41,299 nt of DNA from Cytophagaceae bacterium UBA7467 (GCA_002479785.1 DLPD01000028.1:9726-51024); one strand, 5' to 3'; positions 33,567 to 40,937 are shown, numbered from the stretch's first letter. The notes: generated from the sequence alone by a model not told the origin. Translations and numbers: made by a program.

Positions 33567-33578
33567 GGGATTGCTCCC
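33567..33578 (-). other. Intercistronic GNRA hairpin, rpsH-rplF spacer
   Basis: GGGA-GCAA-UCCC: a 4-bp stem with a GCAA tetraloop about 27 bases before the L6 start. It is short, but the loop class repeats in this operon. Confidence 0.35.
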
Positions 33579-33598
33579 CTTTCAGCGTGAAACAATTA

Positions 33599-33994
33599 TT
33601 AATATACGTAACAAAGTACCTCTCCACCTACGTGTAAAGTACGAGCTTCTTTATCTGTGATTACTCCTTTAGAAGTAGACAAGATAGCGATACCTAATCC
33701 GTTCAATACGCGTGGTAACTCTTCAGCACCATTGTATTTACGAAGACCTGGCTTAGAAATACGAGTTAAGCTAACGATAGCGGGCTGCTTCGTAACTGAA
33801 TTGTATTTCAACGCAATTTTGATGGTTCCCTGTACGGATGAATCATCGAATTTATAGTTTGAAATGTATCCTTTATCAAAAAGTACTTTCGTAATTTCCT
33901 TTTTAATGTTGGAAGCAGGAATTTCAACTACCCTATGGCGTGCCTTCAAGGCATTTCTCAATCGGGTTAAATAATCTGCTATTGGATCTGTCAT
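33599..33994 (-). CDS. rpsH: Ribosomal protein S8
   Basis: S8 is a primary 16S rRNA-binding protein and, in E. coli, the translational regulator of the spc operon. The 131-residue protein starts MTDPIADYLTRLRNALKARH and ends KGVITDKEARTLHVGGEVLC then YVY. The ATG at 33994 is chosen because an upstream in-frame TTG (34036) would add 14 residues that the family lacks and would lie inside a hairpin. Complete. Confidence 0.97.
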   Translation of the reverse strand: MTDPIADYLTRLRNALKARHRVVEIPASNIKKEITKVLFDKGYISNYKFDDSSVQGTIKIALKYNSVTKQPAIVSLTRISKPGLRKYNGAEELPRVLNGLGIAILSTSKGVITDKEARTLHVGGEVLCYVY

Positions 33995-34010
33995 TGTTTT
34001 TAAATTTGCC

Positions 34011-34034
34011 GCAGGTCTTTTAAAATGGGCCTGC
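34011..34034 (-). other. Stem-loop between rpsN and rpsH
   Basis: In the RNA GCAGG pairs with CCUGC (5 bp) around a 14-base loop whose centre, CAUUUUAAAAG, can itself form further A-U pairs. It starts 37 bases after the S14 stop and ends 17 bases before the S8 ATG, where an S8-type autoregulatory site could be. Confidence 0.45.
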
Positions 34035-34070
34035 AAAATTACAAAAATGAATTTAATTAATCAAATAATA

Positions 34071-34340
34071 TTACCAGCTTGATTTAGTTACACCTGGAAT
34101 CAAACCGTTAGATGCCATTTCACGGAACGTAACACGGCTAATACCGAACTTACGCATATATCCACGAGGACGTCCTGTTAATTTACAACGGTTGTGTAAA
34201 CGTACAGGAGATGCATTTTTTGGAAGTTTATCCAATCCAACGTAATCTCCAGCTGCTTTTAAAGCTGCGCGCTTCACTGCATATTTTGCAACTGCTGCTT
34301 CGCGTTTTCTTTCTCTTGCTTTTACTGACTCTTTAGCCAT
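34071..34340 (-). CDS. rpsN: Ribosomal protein S14, zinc-free form
   Basis: S14 sits in the head of the small subunit. At 89 residues this is the long C-minus type, with NRCKLTGRPRGYMRKFGISR and the C-terminal LIPGVTKSSW. It lacks the CxxC pairs of the zinc form and needs no zinc, like L36 in this operon. It follows rplE after 43 bases. Confidence 0.98.
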   Translation of the reverse strand: MAKESVKARERKREAAVAKYAVKRAALKAAGDYVGLDKLPKNASPVRLHNRCKLTGRPRGYMRKFGISRVTFREMASNGLIPGVTKSSW

Positions 34341-34368
34341 TTTGTAAAAATTTAAAGGTTTTTATGAA

Positions 34369-34381
34369 AGCCTAAAGGGCT
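34369..34381 (-). other. Small stem-loop, rplE-rpsN spacer
   Basis: AGCC and GGCU form a 4-bp stem around CUUUA, starting 2 bases after the L5 stop. It is weak on its own. Confidence 0.25.
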
Positions 34382-34383
34382 AT

Positions 34384-34938
34384 TTATTTTTTTTGATTTG
34401 AAAAAGGCATTCCAACCGCTGCTAATAAAGCGTAAGCTTCTTCATCTGTTTCAGCAGTAGTCACAAACGTGATATCCATACCAGAAATCTTGTTTACTTT
34501 ATCGATTGAAATCTCAGGGAAGATAATTTGCTCTTTAACCCCTAATGTATAGTTTCCACGACCATCAAATCCTTTTTCAGAGATTCCTTTAAAGTCACGA
34601 ACACGTGCTAAAGAAACTGTTGTCAAACGATCTAAGAATTCGTACATACGATCTCCGCGTAAAGTTACTTTCACACCGATAGGCATGTTTTCACGTAACT
34701 TAAAGTTAGAGATAGCTTTCTTAGAGATAGTCGCTACCGCCTTTTGACCAGCGATTTGAGTAATTTCCTCTACAGCGATATCTACTAATTTTTTGTCCGA
34801 CACTGCGGCTCCTACGCCCTTATTGATTACGATTTTAGTAATCTTAGGCACTTGCATGATAGACTTGTACTGAAACTTTTCTTTTAAGCTTGGTACAACC
34901 TCCTTAACAAAACGTTCTTTTAATCTAGGTACTGCCAT
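34384..34938 (-). CDS. rplE: Ribosomal protein L5
   Basis: L5 binds 5S rRNA and contacts the P-site tRNA. The 184-residue protein has MAVPRLKERFVKEVVPSLKE, MQVPKITKIVINKGVGAAVS, GQKAVATISKKAISNFKLRE and SEKGFDGRGNYTLGVKEQII. The ATG at 34938 is chosen; an upstream GTG at 34968 would place ten extra residues inside the hairpin motif. Complete. Confidence 0.97.
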   Translation of the reverse strand: MAVPRLKERFVKEVVPSLKEKFQYKSIMQVPKITKIVINKGVGAAVSDKKLVDIAVEEITQIAGQKAVATISKKAISNFKLRENMPIGVKVTLRGDRMYEFLDRLTTVSLARVRDFKGISEKGFDGRGNYTLGVKEQIIFPEISIDKVNKISGMDITFVTTAETDEEAYALLAAVGMPFSNQKK

Positions 34939-34950
34939 TGTAGTATATTT

Positions 34951-34974
34951 TGTGGATTTCCGACCCACGGTTAA
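34951..34974 (-). repeat. Hairpin motif before rplE (copy 2 of 2)
   Basis: The RNA contains GUGGG-UCGGAAA-UCCAC preceded by TTAACC. The 5-bp stem and the CGGAAA loop core match the copy before rplR; the two base changes are in the loop (U/C) and in the flank (C/G), so the stem is unchanged. It lies 13 bases before the L5 ATG. Confidence 0.6.
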
Positions 34975-34981
34975 GTTCTAA

Positions 34982-35317
34982 TTATGCGATAAATTTACCA
35001 GTCGCTTTAGAATAGCGTTGTAATTTACCTTTCTCGTTCAATTTACGACCTGTACGTACAGGCTTACCATTTTCTACCACCATTAGGTTAGAGATGTGGA
35101 TTGAACCTTCACGCTTTTCAATTCCTCCTTGAGGATTAGCTGCAGATGGCTTAACGTGCTTTGTTTGCAAGTTAGCTCCTTCTACGATTGCACGAGATTT
35201 TTCAACGATCACTTGCTTGATCACACCTGTTTTGCCTTTCGCATTACCTGCGATTACTTGAACAGTATCTCCTTTTTTAACGTGCAATTTTGCTGGTTTA
35301 CTTGTATTTTTTTCCAT
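34982..35317 (-). CDS. rplX: Ribosomal protein L24
   Basis: L24 is an assembly initiator near the peptide exit. The 111-residue protein has a KOW motif (KLHVKKGDTVQVIAGNAKGK) and TGVIKQVIVEKSRAIVEGAN, ending with SKATGKFIA. It starts 42 bases after rplN, and a hairpin lies in that gap. Complete. Confidence 0.98.
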   Translation of the reverse strand: MEKNTSKPAKLHVKKGDTVQVIAGNAKGKTGVIKQVIVEKSRAIVEGANLQTKHVKPSAANPQGGIEKREGSIHISNLMVVENGKPVRTGRKLNEKGKLQRYSKATGKFIA

Positions 35318-35331
35318 TGTATGATTATTAA

Positions 35332-35347
35332 ATTGGGTTCACCCAAT
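35332..35347 (-). other. Intercistronic stem-loop, rplN-rplX spacer
   Basis: The RNA reads AUUGGG-UGAA-CCCAAU, a perfect 6-bp stem with a UGAA loop, centred in the spacer 14 bases before the L24 start. Confidence 0.5.
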
Positions 35348-35358
35348 ATCTCATCTAA

Positions 35359-35727
35359 TTATAAAACTTCAGGGGCTAGGGAAACAATTTTCATGAATCC
35401 TGCATCACGCAACTCACGCGCAACTGGCCCGAAAATACGAGTTCCTCTCGGCTCATCATTTGCGTTTAATAAAACGGCTGCGTTATCTTCGAAACGAATA
35501 TATGAACCATCTTTACGACGAATTTCTTTTTTCACACGAACAACTACTGCTCTTGAAACGGTTCCCTTCTTCATATTAGAAGAAGAAAGAGCTGACTTCA
35601 CAGAAACGACAATTTTATCTCCAATAGAAGCGTATCTTTTGCCAGTACCGCCTAAAACGCGAATGACTAAAACTTCTTTTGCTCCAGAATTATCCGCTAC
35701 ACCCAATCTTGATTCTTGCTGTAACAT
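35359..35727 (-). CDS. rplN: Ribosomal protein L14
   Basis: L14 contacts 16S rRNA at an intersubunit bridge. The 122-residue protein has MLQQESRLGVADNSGAKEVL, VIRVLGGTGKRYASIGDKIV, SYIRFEDNAAVLLNANDEPR and RGTRIFGPVARELRDAGFMK. Standard length and sequence. It follows rpsQ after 44 AT-rich bases. Confidence 0.98.
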   Translation of the reverse strand: MLQQESRLGVADNSGAKEVLVIRVLGGTGKRYASIGDKIVVSVKSALSSSNMKKGTVSRAVVVRVKKEIRRKDGSYIRFEDNAAVLLNANDEPRGTRIFGPVARELRDAGFMKIVSLAPEVL

Positions 35728-35771
35728 TATATTTGATCTTTAAATTTTAAATTTTGTATAACAATATAGAA

Positions 35772-36029
35772 TTACTTCGCTTTAGCGACTACTTCTATTA
35801 ATCTCCAACACTTGTTTTTAGAAAGTGGACGAGTCTCCATTACTTTCACTGTGTCACCGATTCCGCACTCGTTGTTCTCATCGTGTGCCATCAATTTAGT
35901 TGTTTTCTGTACGAACTTTCCGTACAATGGGTGCTTAACCTTACGGTCAACGGAAATGGTGATAGACTTATCCATCTTGTTACTCACCACTTTCCCAATT
36001 CTTACTTTTCTCAGGTTTCTTTCTTCCAT
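35772..36029 (-). CDS. rpsQ: Ribosomal protein S17
   Basis: S17 is a 16S rRNA-binding OB-fold protein. The 85-residue protein has RNLRKVRIGKVVSNKMDKSI, TISVDRKVKHPLYGKFVQKT and the C-terminal ETRPLSKNKCWRLIEVV. Complete. It follows rpmC after 68 bases, the longest spacer in this part of the operon. Confidence 0.98.
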   Translation of the reverse strand: MEERNLRKVRIGKVVSNKMDKSITISVDRKVKHPLYGKFVQKTTKLMAHDENNECGIGDTVKVMETRPLSKNKCWRLIEVVAKAK

Positions 36030-36052
36030 GGTTGTTGGATTACTTGTTAAAC

Positions 36053-36085
36053 AATTGGCCGATAGCGTAGTTGAACCGGCCTATT
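36053..36085 (-). other. Stem-loop between rpmC and rpsQ
   Basis: GGCCG and CGGCC form a 5-bp GC-rich stem. Beyond an A-A mismatch three more A-U pairs extend it. The loop is 15 bases. It lies 23 bases before the S17 start in an otherwise AT-rich spacer. Confidence 0.45.
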
Positions 36086-36097
36086 AAAAATTAATAA

Positions 36098-36289
36098 TTA
36101 AGCTTTTGTTGCCGCGCTTAGAGCAGTTTCTAACTTCGCGATCAATTTACGGTTTTGACGAATACGCATTGGATTCTCAATCGGTGAAATAGCATGAGCT
36201 AATTTCAAACGAGAGATGTTCTCTTGCTCAGCAGCGATCTGCTTCTTTAATTCTTCAACTCCTAATTTTTGTATTTCTGCGTTTTTCAT
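36098..36289 (-). CDS. rpmC: Ribosomal protein L29
   Basis: L29 is a small helical protein at the exit tunnel. The 63-residue protein has MKNAEIQKLGVEELKKQIAA, EQENISRLKLAHAISPIENP and IRQNRKLIAKLETAL. Two long helices as usual. Complete. A strong hairpin lies between rplP and this gene. Confidence 0.97.
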   Translation of the reverse strand: MKNAEIQKLGVEELKKQIAAEQENISRLKLAHAISPIENPMRIRQNRKLIAKLETALSAATKA

Positions 36290-36302
36290 AACAATGTTAT
36301 TT

Positions 36303-36331
36303 GGATGTATTAAACTGTGGGTTTAATATCC
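36303..36331 (-). other. Strong stem-loop in the rplP-rpmC spacer
   Basis: An 11-bp stem: GGAU and AUUAAAC pair with GUUUAAU and AUCC, with a 2-base bulge on one side and a 5-base loop. It begins at the last base of the L16 stop codon and ends 13 bases before the L29 start. It is the longest hairpin inside the operon. Confidence 0.55.
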
Positions 36332-36750
36332 TATTCTGAATAATCTCTACGAACTACAAACTTCGTACGCATTGGCAATTTTTGTGCCGCTAAACGTAAA
36401 GCTTCTTGAGCGATCGCCAAAGGAACCCCTGCCGATTCAAACAAAATAGTTCCTGGACGAACATTAGCTACCCAATATTCTGGAGCACCCTTACCCTTAC
36501 CCATACGAACCTCTGCAGGTTTCTTTGTGATAGGTTTGTCAGGGAAGATACGAATCCAAACTTGTCCTTCACGTTTCATAGCACGGGTTACCGAGATACG
36601 AGCTGCTTCAATTTGACGAGCGGTGATACGACCTGGCTCTAAAGATTTAATAGCGAATGATCCAAAATCAATCTCGTGGCCACGGGTTGCAACACCTCTT
36701 ACGCGACCTTTTTGTTGCTTACGAAATTTCGTTCTTTTTGGTTGTAACAT
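36331..36750 (-). CDS. rplP: Ribosomal protein L16
   Basis: L16 lies near the A-site tRNA elbow and is required for peptidyl transfer. The 139-residue protein has MLQPKRTKFRKQQKGRVRGV, FGSFAIKSLEPGRITARQIE, RIFPDKPITKKPAEVRMGKG and VLFE-like FESAGVPLAIAQEALRLA. The arginine that is hydroxylated in other bacteria lies in the PAEVRMGKG region. It follows rpsC after 35 bases. Confidence 0.98.
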   Translation of the reverse strand: MLQPKRTKFRKQQKGRVRGVATRGHEIDFGSFAIKSLEPGRITARQIEAARISVTRAMKREGQVWIRIFPDKPITKKPAEVRMGKGKGAPEYWVANVRPGTILFESAGVPLAIAQEALRLAAQKLPMRTKFVVRRDYSE

Positions 36751-36785
36751 CTTCTTATAAGTCTAATATCTAATTCAAATATATT

Positions 36786-37601
36786 TTATCGCTTTCCACC
36801 ACGGCCACGGTTCGCACCGCCAGCACCTGGTTTGTTACGGTCTCCACCTTGATCAGCTCCTTCTGGACGACGACGACCACGGTCATCACCACGTCCACGA
36901 GGTCCACGATCACCGCCACGAGAATCCGCTGCAGTTGATTGTAATCCCATGTTTGCATTAGGAGATAAATCTGGCTTACCGAAAACTTCACCACGGAATA
37001 CCCATACTTTGATACCGATCTTTCCGTATACTGTTAAAGCCTCAGAGATAGCGTAATCAACATCCGCACGAAGCGTATGAAGAGGAATACGACCTTCTTT
37101 GTATCCTTCAGAACGTGCCATTTCAGCACCACCTAAACGACCTGATAATTTTAATTTGATTCCTTGTGCACCTACACGCATCGCAGAAGCGATAGCTTGT
37201 TTCATTGCACGACGGAATGAAATACGAGCTTGTAATTGTTGAGCGATAGCCTCACCTATTAATTTCGCATCGATTTCTGGACGCTTAATCTCAAAGATGT
37301 TAATTTGAACATCTTTACCAGTGATTTTCTTTAACTCTTCTTTTACTTTATCTACCTCAGCACCTTGCTTTCCGATAACCACACCAGCACGAGCTGTGTT
37401 GATTGTCAACGTGATGCGCTTTAAGGTACGCTCAATAATAACTTTTGAGATAGATCCTTTTGGAATACGAGCAGCAACGTACTTTCTGATTTTCTCGTCT
37501 TCAACAAGCTTATCTGCGAAAGTCTTTCCTCCGTACCAATTAGAATCCCAACCTCTTACGATTCCTAATCTTAATCCAACGGGGTTAATTTTTTGTCCCA
37601 T
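36786..37601 (-). CDS. rpsC: Ribosomal protein S3 with an Arg/Gly-rich tail
   Basis: S3 guards the mRNA entry tunnel. Residues 1 to about 212 are the usual S3: MGQKINPVGLRLGIVRGWDS, the KH motif VIGKQG (75-80) and the C-terminal SGRLGGAEMARSEGYKEG. The last 45-50 residues are an added RGG-type tail (SRGGDRGPRGRGDDRGRRRP and GGANRGRGGKR). E. coli S3 has 233 residues, this one 271. The tail is basic and likely disordered and would project near the incoming mRNA. Confidence 0.97.
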   Translation of the reverse strand: MGQKINPVGLRLGIVRGWDSNWYGGKTFADKLVEDEKIRKYVAARIPKGSISKVIIERTLKRITLTINTARAGVVIGKQGAEVDKVKEELKKITGKDVQINIFEIKRPEIDAKLIGEAIAQQLQARISFRRAMKQAIASAMRVGAQGIKLKLSGRLGGAEMARSEGYKEGRIPLHTLRADVDYAISEALTVYGKIGIKVWVFRGEVFGKPDLSPNANMGLQSTAADSRGGDRGPRGRGDDRGRRRPEGADQGGDRNKPGAGGANRGRGGKR

Positions 37602-37624
37602 TTCTTGTTTTATCTAATAGTTAA

Positions 37625-37999
37625 TTATTCTGCTGAACTTGTTTCTAAAGCAGGAGCTTCAGAAGAAGCCACTACTAAAGTGATGTGATTTGAACGCTTC
37701 AAGATGCGGTGACCTCTTCCTTGCGGAGCAGGACGTAAACGCTTGATCGAAGCACCTCCATCAACGAAGATAGTCTTGATGAACAAGTCCGCTTCCTCAA
37801 TTTTAGCATCGACATGCTTGTTTTGCCAGTTAGAAACCGCAGAGAGCAATAATTTCTCTATCGATTTAGCACCAACTTTGGGCTCAAATTTTAAGATACC
37901 CAACGCTTTGGATACTTTCTGTCCACGTACCATGTCTGCGACAATACGCATCTTCTGCGGCGACGTAGGAACATTTCTTAATTTAGCAATTGCTTCCAT
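37625..37999 (-). CDS. rplV: Ribosomal protein L22
   Basis: L22 lines the nascent-peptide tunnel with a long beta-hairpin. The 124-residue protein starts MEAIAKLRNVPTSPQKMRIV. The hairpin part is KRLRPAPQGRGHRILKRSNH, and the C-terminal end LETSSAE is short and acidic. The ATG at 37999 is chosen; an in-frame TTG at 38005 would add two residues. Complete. Confidence 0.97.
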   Translation of the reverse strand: MEAIAKLRNVPTSPQKMRIVADMVRGQKVSKALGILKFEPKVGAKSIEKLLLSAVSNWQNKHVDAKIEEADLFIKTIFVDGGASIKRLRPAPQGRGHRILKRSNHITLVVASSEAPALETSSAE

Positions 38000-38014
38000 T
38001 TTCAATATTGATTA

Positions 38015-38028
38015 AGACCCGAGAGTCT
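38015..38028 (-). other. Intercistronic stem-loop, rpsS-rplV spacer
   Basis: AGACU-CUCG-GGUCU forms a 5-bp stem, one pair being U-G, with a 4-base loop. It starts 6 bases after the S19 stop and ends 15 bases before the L22 start. Confidence 0.4.
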
Positions 38029-38034
38029 ATCTAT

Positions 38035-38313
38035 TTACCTTTTACCTTTGTCTTTTTTCGCCACGTGACCACGGAAGTTACGTGTAGGAGAGAACTCACC
38101 TAATTTGTGACCTACCATATTTTCAGTAGCAAAAACAGGGATAAATTTATTCCCGTTATGTACTGCGAATGTGTGACCTACGAAATCTGGAGAGATCATT
38201 GAACGTCTAGACCATGTTTTAATCACGGATTTCTTTCCGGATTCGTTCATAGCCTGAACCTTGTTATCAAGGCGGTAATCAATGTAAGGACCTTTTTTTA
38301 GTGAACGTGCCAT
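38035..38313 (-). CDS. rpsS: Ribosomal protein S19
   Basis: S19 is in the head of the small subunit. The 92-residue protein has MARSLKKGPYIDYRLDNKVQ, KTWSRRSMISPDFVGHTFAV, HNGNKFIPVFATENMVGHKL and GEFSPTRNFRGHVAKKDKGK. Complete. It starts 4 bases after the L2 stop, so translation is probably coupled. Confidence 0.98.
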   Translation of the reverse strand: MARSLKKGPYIDYRLDNKVQAMNESGKKSVIKTWSRRSMISPDFVGHTFAVHNGNKFIPVFATENMVGHKLGEFSPTRNFRGHVAKKDKGKR

Positions 38314-38317
38314 CTAA

Positions 38318-39145
38318 CTATTTTTTTCTTCTACTGATGATAAGACGATTAGTGTGTTTCTTTGGATTACGAGTTTTCTTACCCTTAGCCAATAAACCGT
38401 TACGAGAACGTGGGTGACCTCCTGAAGAGCGACCCTCACCACCACCCATAGGGTGATCAACTGGGTTCATTACAACACCGCGAACACGCGGACGACGACC
38501 TAACCAACGGTGACGTCCTGCTTTACCCAAGTTCACGTTCATGTGATCCGAGTTAGATACTGTACCGATTGTCGCAAGACAACGAGCAAGTACCATACGC
38601 ATCTCACCTGAAGGCAATTTCAAGGTTGCATATTTTCCATCACGTGCTAATAATTGAGCGTACGTTCCAGCAGAACGAGCCATTTCAGCTCCTTTACCAG
38701 GTTGTAATTCAATTGCGTGCACTAATGTACCTAATGGGATGTTTGCCAAAGGCAATGTATTTCCCACCTCTGGAGCTACTTTCTCTCCAGAGATAACTGT
38801 TTGGCCTACCTGGATACCAGCTGGAGCCAAAATATATGATTTTTGACCGTCTGTATACTCAATAAGAGCGATACGAGAAGTACGGTTTGGATCGTATTCT
38901 ACTGTTAATACCGTTGCAGGAACATCAAATTTCGCACGAGTGAAATCAATCACACGGTAACGACGCTTGTGACCACCGCCAATGTAACGCATTGAGCGAC
39001 GACCATCTGCATTTCTACCACCCGTTCTTTTGATCGGCTCTAGTAAAGGTTTGTACGGTTTGTCCGTAGTAATCTCCTCGAACGTAGGCGCGATGCGCTG
39101 ACGCTGTCCTGGAGTTGTTGGTTTAATTTTTTTAATTGCTGCCAT
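38318..39145 (-). CDS. rplB: Ribosomal protein L2
   Basis: L2 is one of the oldest large-subunit proteins, near the peptidyl transferase centre. The 275-residue protein has GGGHKRRYRVIDFTRAKFDV, PAGIQVGQTVISG, ELQPGKGAEMARSAGTYAQL and GVVMNPVDHPMGGGEGRSSG, with the conserved His of NPVDHPMGGG. Complete. It follows rplW after 46 bases. Confidence 0.98.
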   Translation of the reverse strand: MAAIKKIKPTTPGQRQRIAPTFEEITTDKPYKPLLEPIKRTGGRNADGRRSMRYIGGGHKRRYRVIDFTRAKFDVPATVLTVEYDPNRTSRIALIEYTDGQKSYILAPAGIQVGQTVISGEKVAPEVGNTLPLANIPLGTLVHAIELQPGKGAEMARSAGTYAQLLARDGKYATLKLPSGEMRMVLARCLATIGTVSNSDHMNVNLGKAGRHRWLGRRPRVRGVVMNPVDHPMGGGEGRSSGGHPRSRNGLLAKGKKTRNPKKHTNRLIISRRKK

Positions 39146-39191
39146 TTAATTAGTTCAATTTATCGGGATGAACCCCCTTAGTTTTTTTTAA

Positions 39192-39479
39192 TTAGATTCC
39201 TTGGTAGAAGTCAATTACTTCACCTGGAGCCACTGTTACAATTGCCTTCTTGATCGTAGAAGTACGTCCAGAAGTGATTTTAGTACGTGTAGACTTGGAC
39301 TTTACTTTTCCAATCTGACGCATTGTTCTCACATCTTGAACATCTACACCGTACATCTTCTTCACCTCTTTGGCAATTTCAATTTTGTTTGCTGTCAATT
39401 CAACAACAAACGTGTATTGGCCTTTTTCTTGCATGGCTTGCGACTTTTCAGTCAAGGCCGGACGTTTAATAATGCCCAT
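39192..39479 (-). CDS. rplW: Ribosomal protein L23
   Basis: L23 lies at the tunnel exit and is the docking point for trigger factor and SRP. The 95-residue protein has IKRPALTEKSQAMQEKGQYT, FVVELTANKIEIAKEVKKMY and KKAIVTVAPGEVIDFYQGI. Complete. The spacer from rplD has a 16-base perfect palindrome. Confidence 0.98.
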   Translation of the reverse strand: MGIIKRPALTEKSQAMQEKGQYTFVVELTANKIEIAKEVKKMYGVDVQDVRTMRQIGKVKSKSTRTKITSGRTSTIKKAIVTVAPGEVIDFYQGI

Positions 39480-39496
39480 TTTTATTTTCGTTTATA

Positions 39497-39512
39497 ACAG
39501 AAAATTTTCTGT
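39497..39512 (-). other. Perfect palindrome in the rplD-rplW spacer
   Basis: ACAGAAAATTTTCTGT is a 16-base perfect inverted repeat. As RNA it gives ACAGAA-AAUU-UUCUGU, a 6-bp hairpin. It lies 3 bases after the L4 stop and 17 bases before the L23 start. As a DNA palindrome it could alternatively be a protein-binding site. Confidence 0.45.
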
Positions 39513-39515
39513 CAA

Positions 39516-40145
39516 TTAGTTACTGAATGATGACTCAATTTTTTCGATCGCTGCAGTTGTGATTAACAACTTGCCTGCGTTCACTAAATCGTAAGTGTTC
39601 ACATCTCCGGCAGTTGTTACCTTCGTTTTTGGAACGTTACGACCAGATAATACGACATTCTTGTCCACTTCTGGAGTGATCAATAATGTTTTCGTGTTAT
39701 CCAATTGAAGCGCTTTTAACATCGCTAAATACGCTTTCGTTTGTGGTGTAGCGAAAGAAACTGAATCTAAGATTGCGATATCTCCACTTTGAGCTTTAGC
39801 TGCTAAAGCTGATTGGCGAGCCAATGCTTTCACTTTCTTATTCAATTTGAAGTGGTAATCACGTGGGCGTGGTCCGAAGATACGTCCACCACCTTTCATC
39901 AAAGGAGATTTCATTGAACCTGCACGCGCACCACCCGTACCTTTTTGTTTCTTAATCTTGCGAGTCGAGCGAGAAACTTCTGCACGCTCTTTCGCTTTGT
40001 GAGTTCCTTGACGTTGGTTAGCTAAATATTGCTTCACATCTAAGTAAACCACATGCTCGTTAGGAACGATACCAAAGATTTCATCCGAAAGAGTAATTTT
40101 CTTTCCGGTATCTTTTCCTGCTGTGTTATATACTGATAATTCCAT
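39516..40145 (-). CDS. rplD: Ribosomal protein L4
   Basis: L4 reaches the exit-tunnel constriction and, in E. coli, represses its operon. The 209-residue protein has the tunnel loop KQKGTGGARAGSMKSPLMKG, GGRIFGPRPRDYHFKLNKKV and the C-terminal LVNAGKLLITTAAIEKIESS. Complete. It follows rplC after 37 bases. Whether it regulates the leader upstream of rplC is unknown. Confidence 0.98.
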   Translation of the reverse strand: MELSVYNTAGKDTGKKITLSDEIFGIVPNEHVVYLDVKQYLANQRQGTHKAKERAEVSRSTRKIKKQKGTGGARAGSMKSPLMKGGGRIFGPRPRDYHFKLNKKVKALARQSALAAKAQSGDIAILDSVSFATPQTKAYLAMLKALQLDNTKTLLITPEVDKNVVLSGRNVPKTKVTTAGDVNTYDLVNAGKLLITTAAIEKIESSFSN

Positions 40146-40182
40146 GTTTCAGAATGTCTATTGTTTAGGCTAGGCCCAATTT

Positions 40183-40800
40183 TTAATTTTCAATGATTAC
40201 GTATGAGTTCTTAGCTCCAGGTACTGATCCAGAAACTACTACTAAGTTTTTCTCTGGATAGATTCTCAAAACTTGTAAGTTTTGAACCTTTACACGATTA
40301 CCACCTGTACGACCCGCCATGCGTAAGCCTTTGAATACACGAGATGGGAATGAACACGCACCAATTGAACCTGGGTGACGACCGCGGTTATGCTGACCGT
40401 GAGTTTGACCACCCACACCGGCAAATCCGTGACGCTTAACAACACCCTGGAAACCTTTACCTTTAGAAGTACCCACTACGTCAACGTAAGTGTCTACCTC
40501 TAACATTTCAACCGTTAAAACATCCCCTAATGCAAGAGGTTGCTCAAACGTGCGAAATTCTACCAATTTCTTTTTGGGAGTAGTATTTGCTTTCTTGAAG
40601 TGACCCAACAAAGATTTTGTTGTGTGCTTTTCTTTTTTCTCACCGTAGCCGATTTGAACAGCGTTATAGCCTTCTTTCTCTACAGTTTTCACTTGTGTAA
40701 CCACACAAGGACCGGCTTCAATTAGCGTACATGGAACAGCTTTACCGTCTTCCATGTATAGGCTAGTCATACCGACTTTTTTACCAATAATTCCTGACAT
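40183..40800 (-). CDS. rplC: Ribosomal protein L3
   Basis: L3 is an early assembly protein reaching the peptidyl transferase centre. The 205-residue protein has MSGIIGKKVGMTSLYMEDGK, KGKGFQGVVKRHGFAGVGGQ, the modified-glutamine region GGQTHGQHNRGRHPGSIGAC and MAGRTGGNRVKVQNLQVLRI. It is the first gene of the operon in this window. rpsJ, which precedes it in E. coli and many Bacteroidota, is not here. Confidence 0.98.
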   Translation of the reverse strand: MSGIIGKKVGMTSLYMEDGKAVPCTLIEAGPCVVTQVKTVEKEGYNAVQIGYGEKKEKHTTKSLLGHFKKANTTPKKKLVEFRTFEQPLALGDVLTVEMLEVDTYVDVVGTSKGKGFQGVVKRHGFAGVGGQTHGQHNRGRHPGSIGACSFPSRVFKGLRMAGRTGGNRVKVQNLQVLRIYPEKNLVVVSGSVPGAKNSYVIIEN

Positions 40801-40829
40801 AATATGTTAATATTTAAAATATAAATATG

Positions 40830-40858
40830 CTTACAAGGCTACCGTGGCTTGTTGTAAG
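40830..40858 (-). other. Leader hairpin next to rplC
   Basis: CUUACAA and UUGUAAG form a perfect 7-bp stem around a 15-base GC-rich loop, ending 29 bases before the L3 ATG. The distance to the start is suitable for translational control. Confidence 0.5.
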
Positions 40859-40937
40859 ACTTTTATTCAAAATCATCCCTCAACCGAGAGTGATATAGGA
40901 ATCTAAACAATAAAAAAAGCAGAATTGGTATAAGGCG

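Noticed and set aside
36770..36994. 74-codon frame in another frame of rpsC, rich in Val
   Set aside because: It is a shifted reading of the repetitive Arg/Gly tail of S3.
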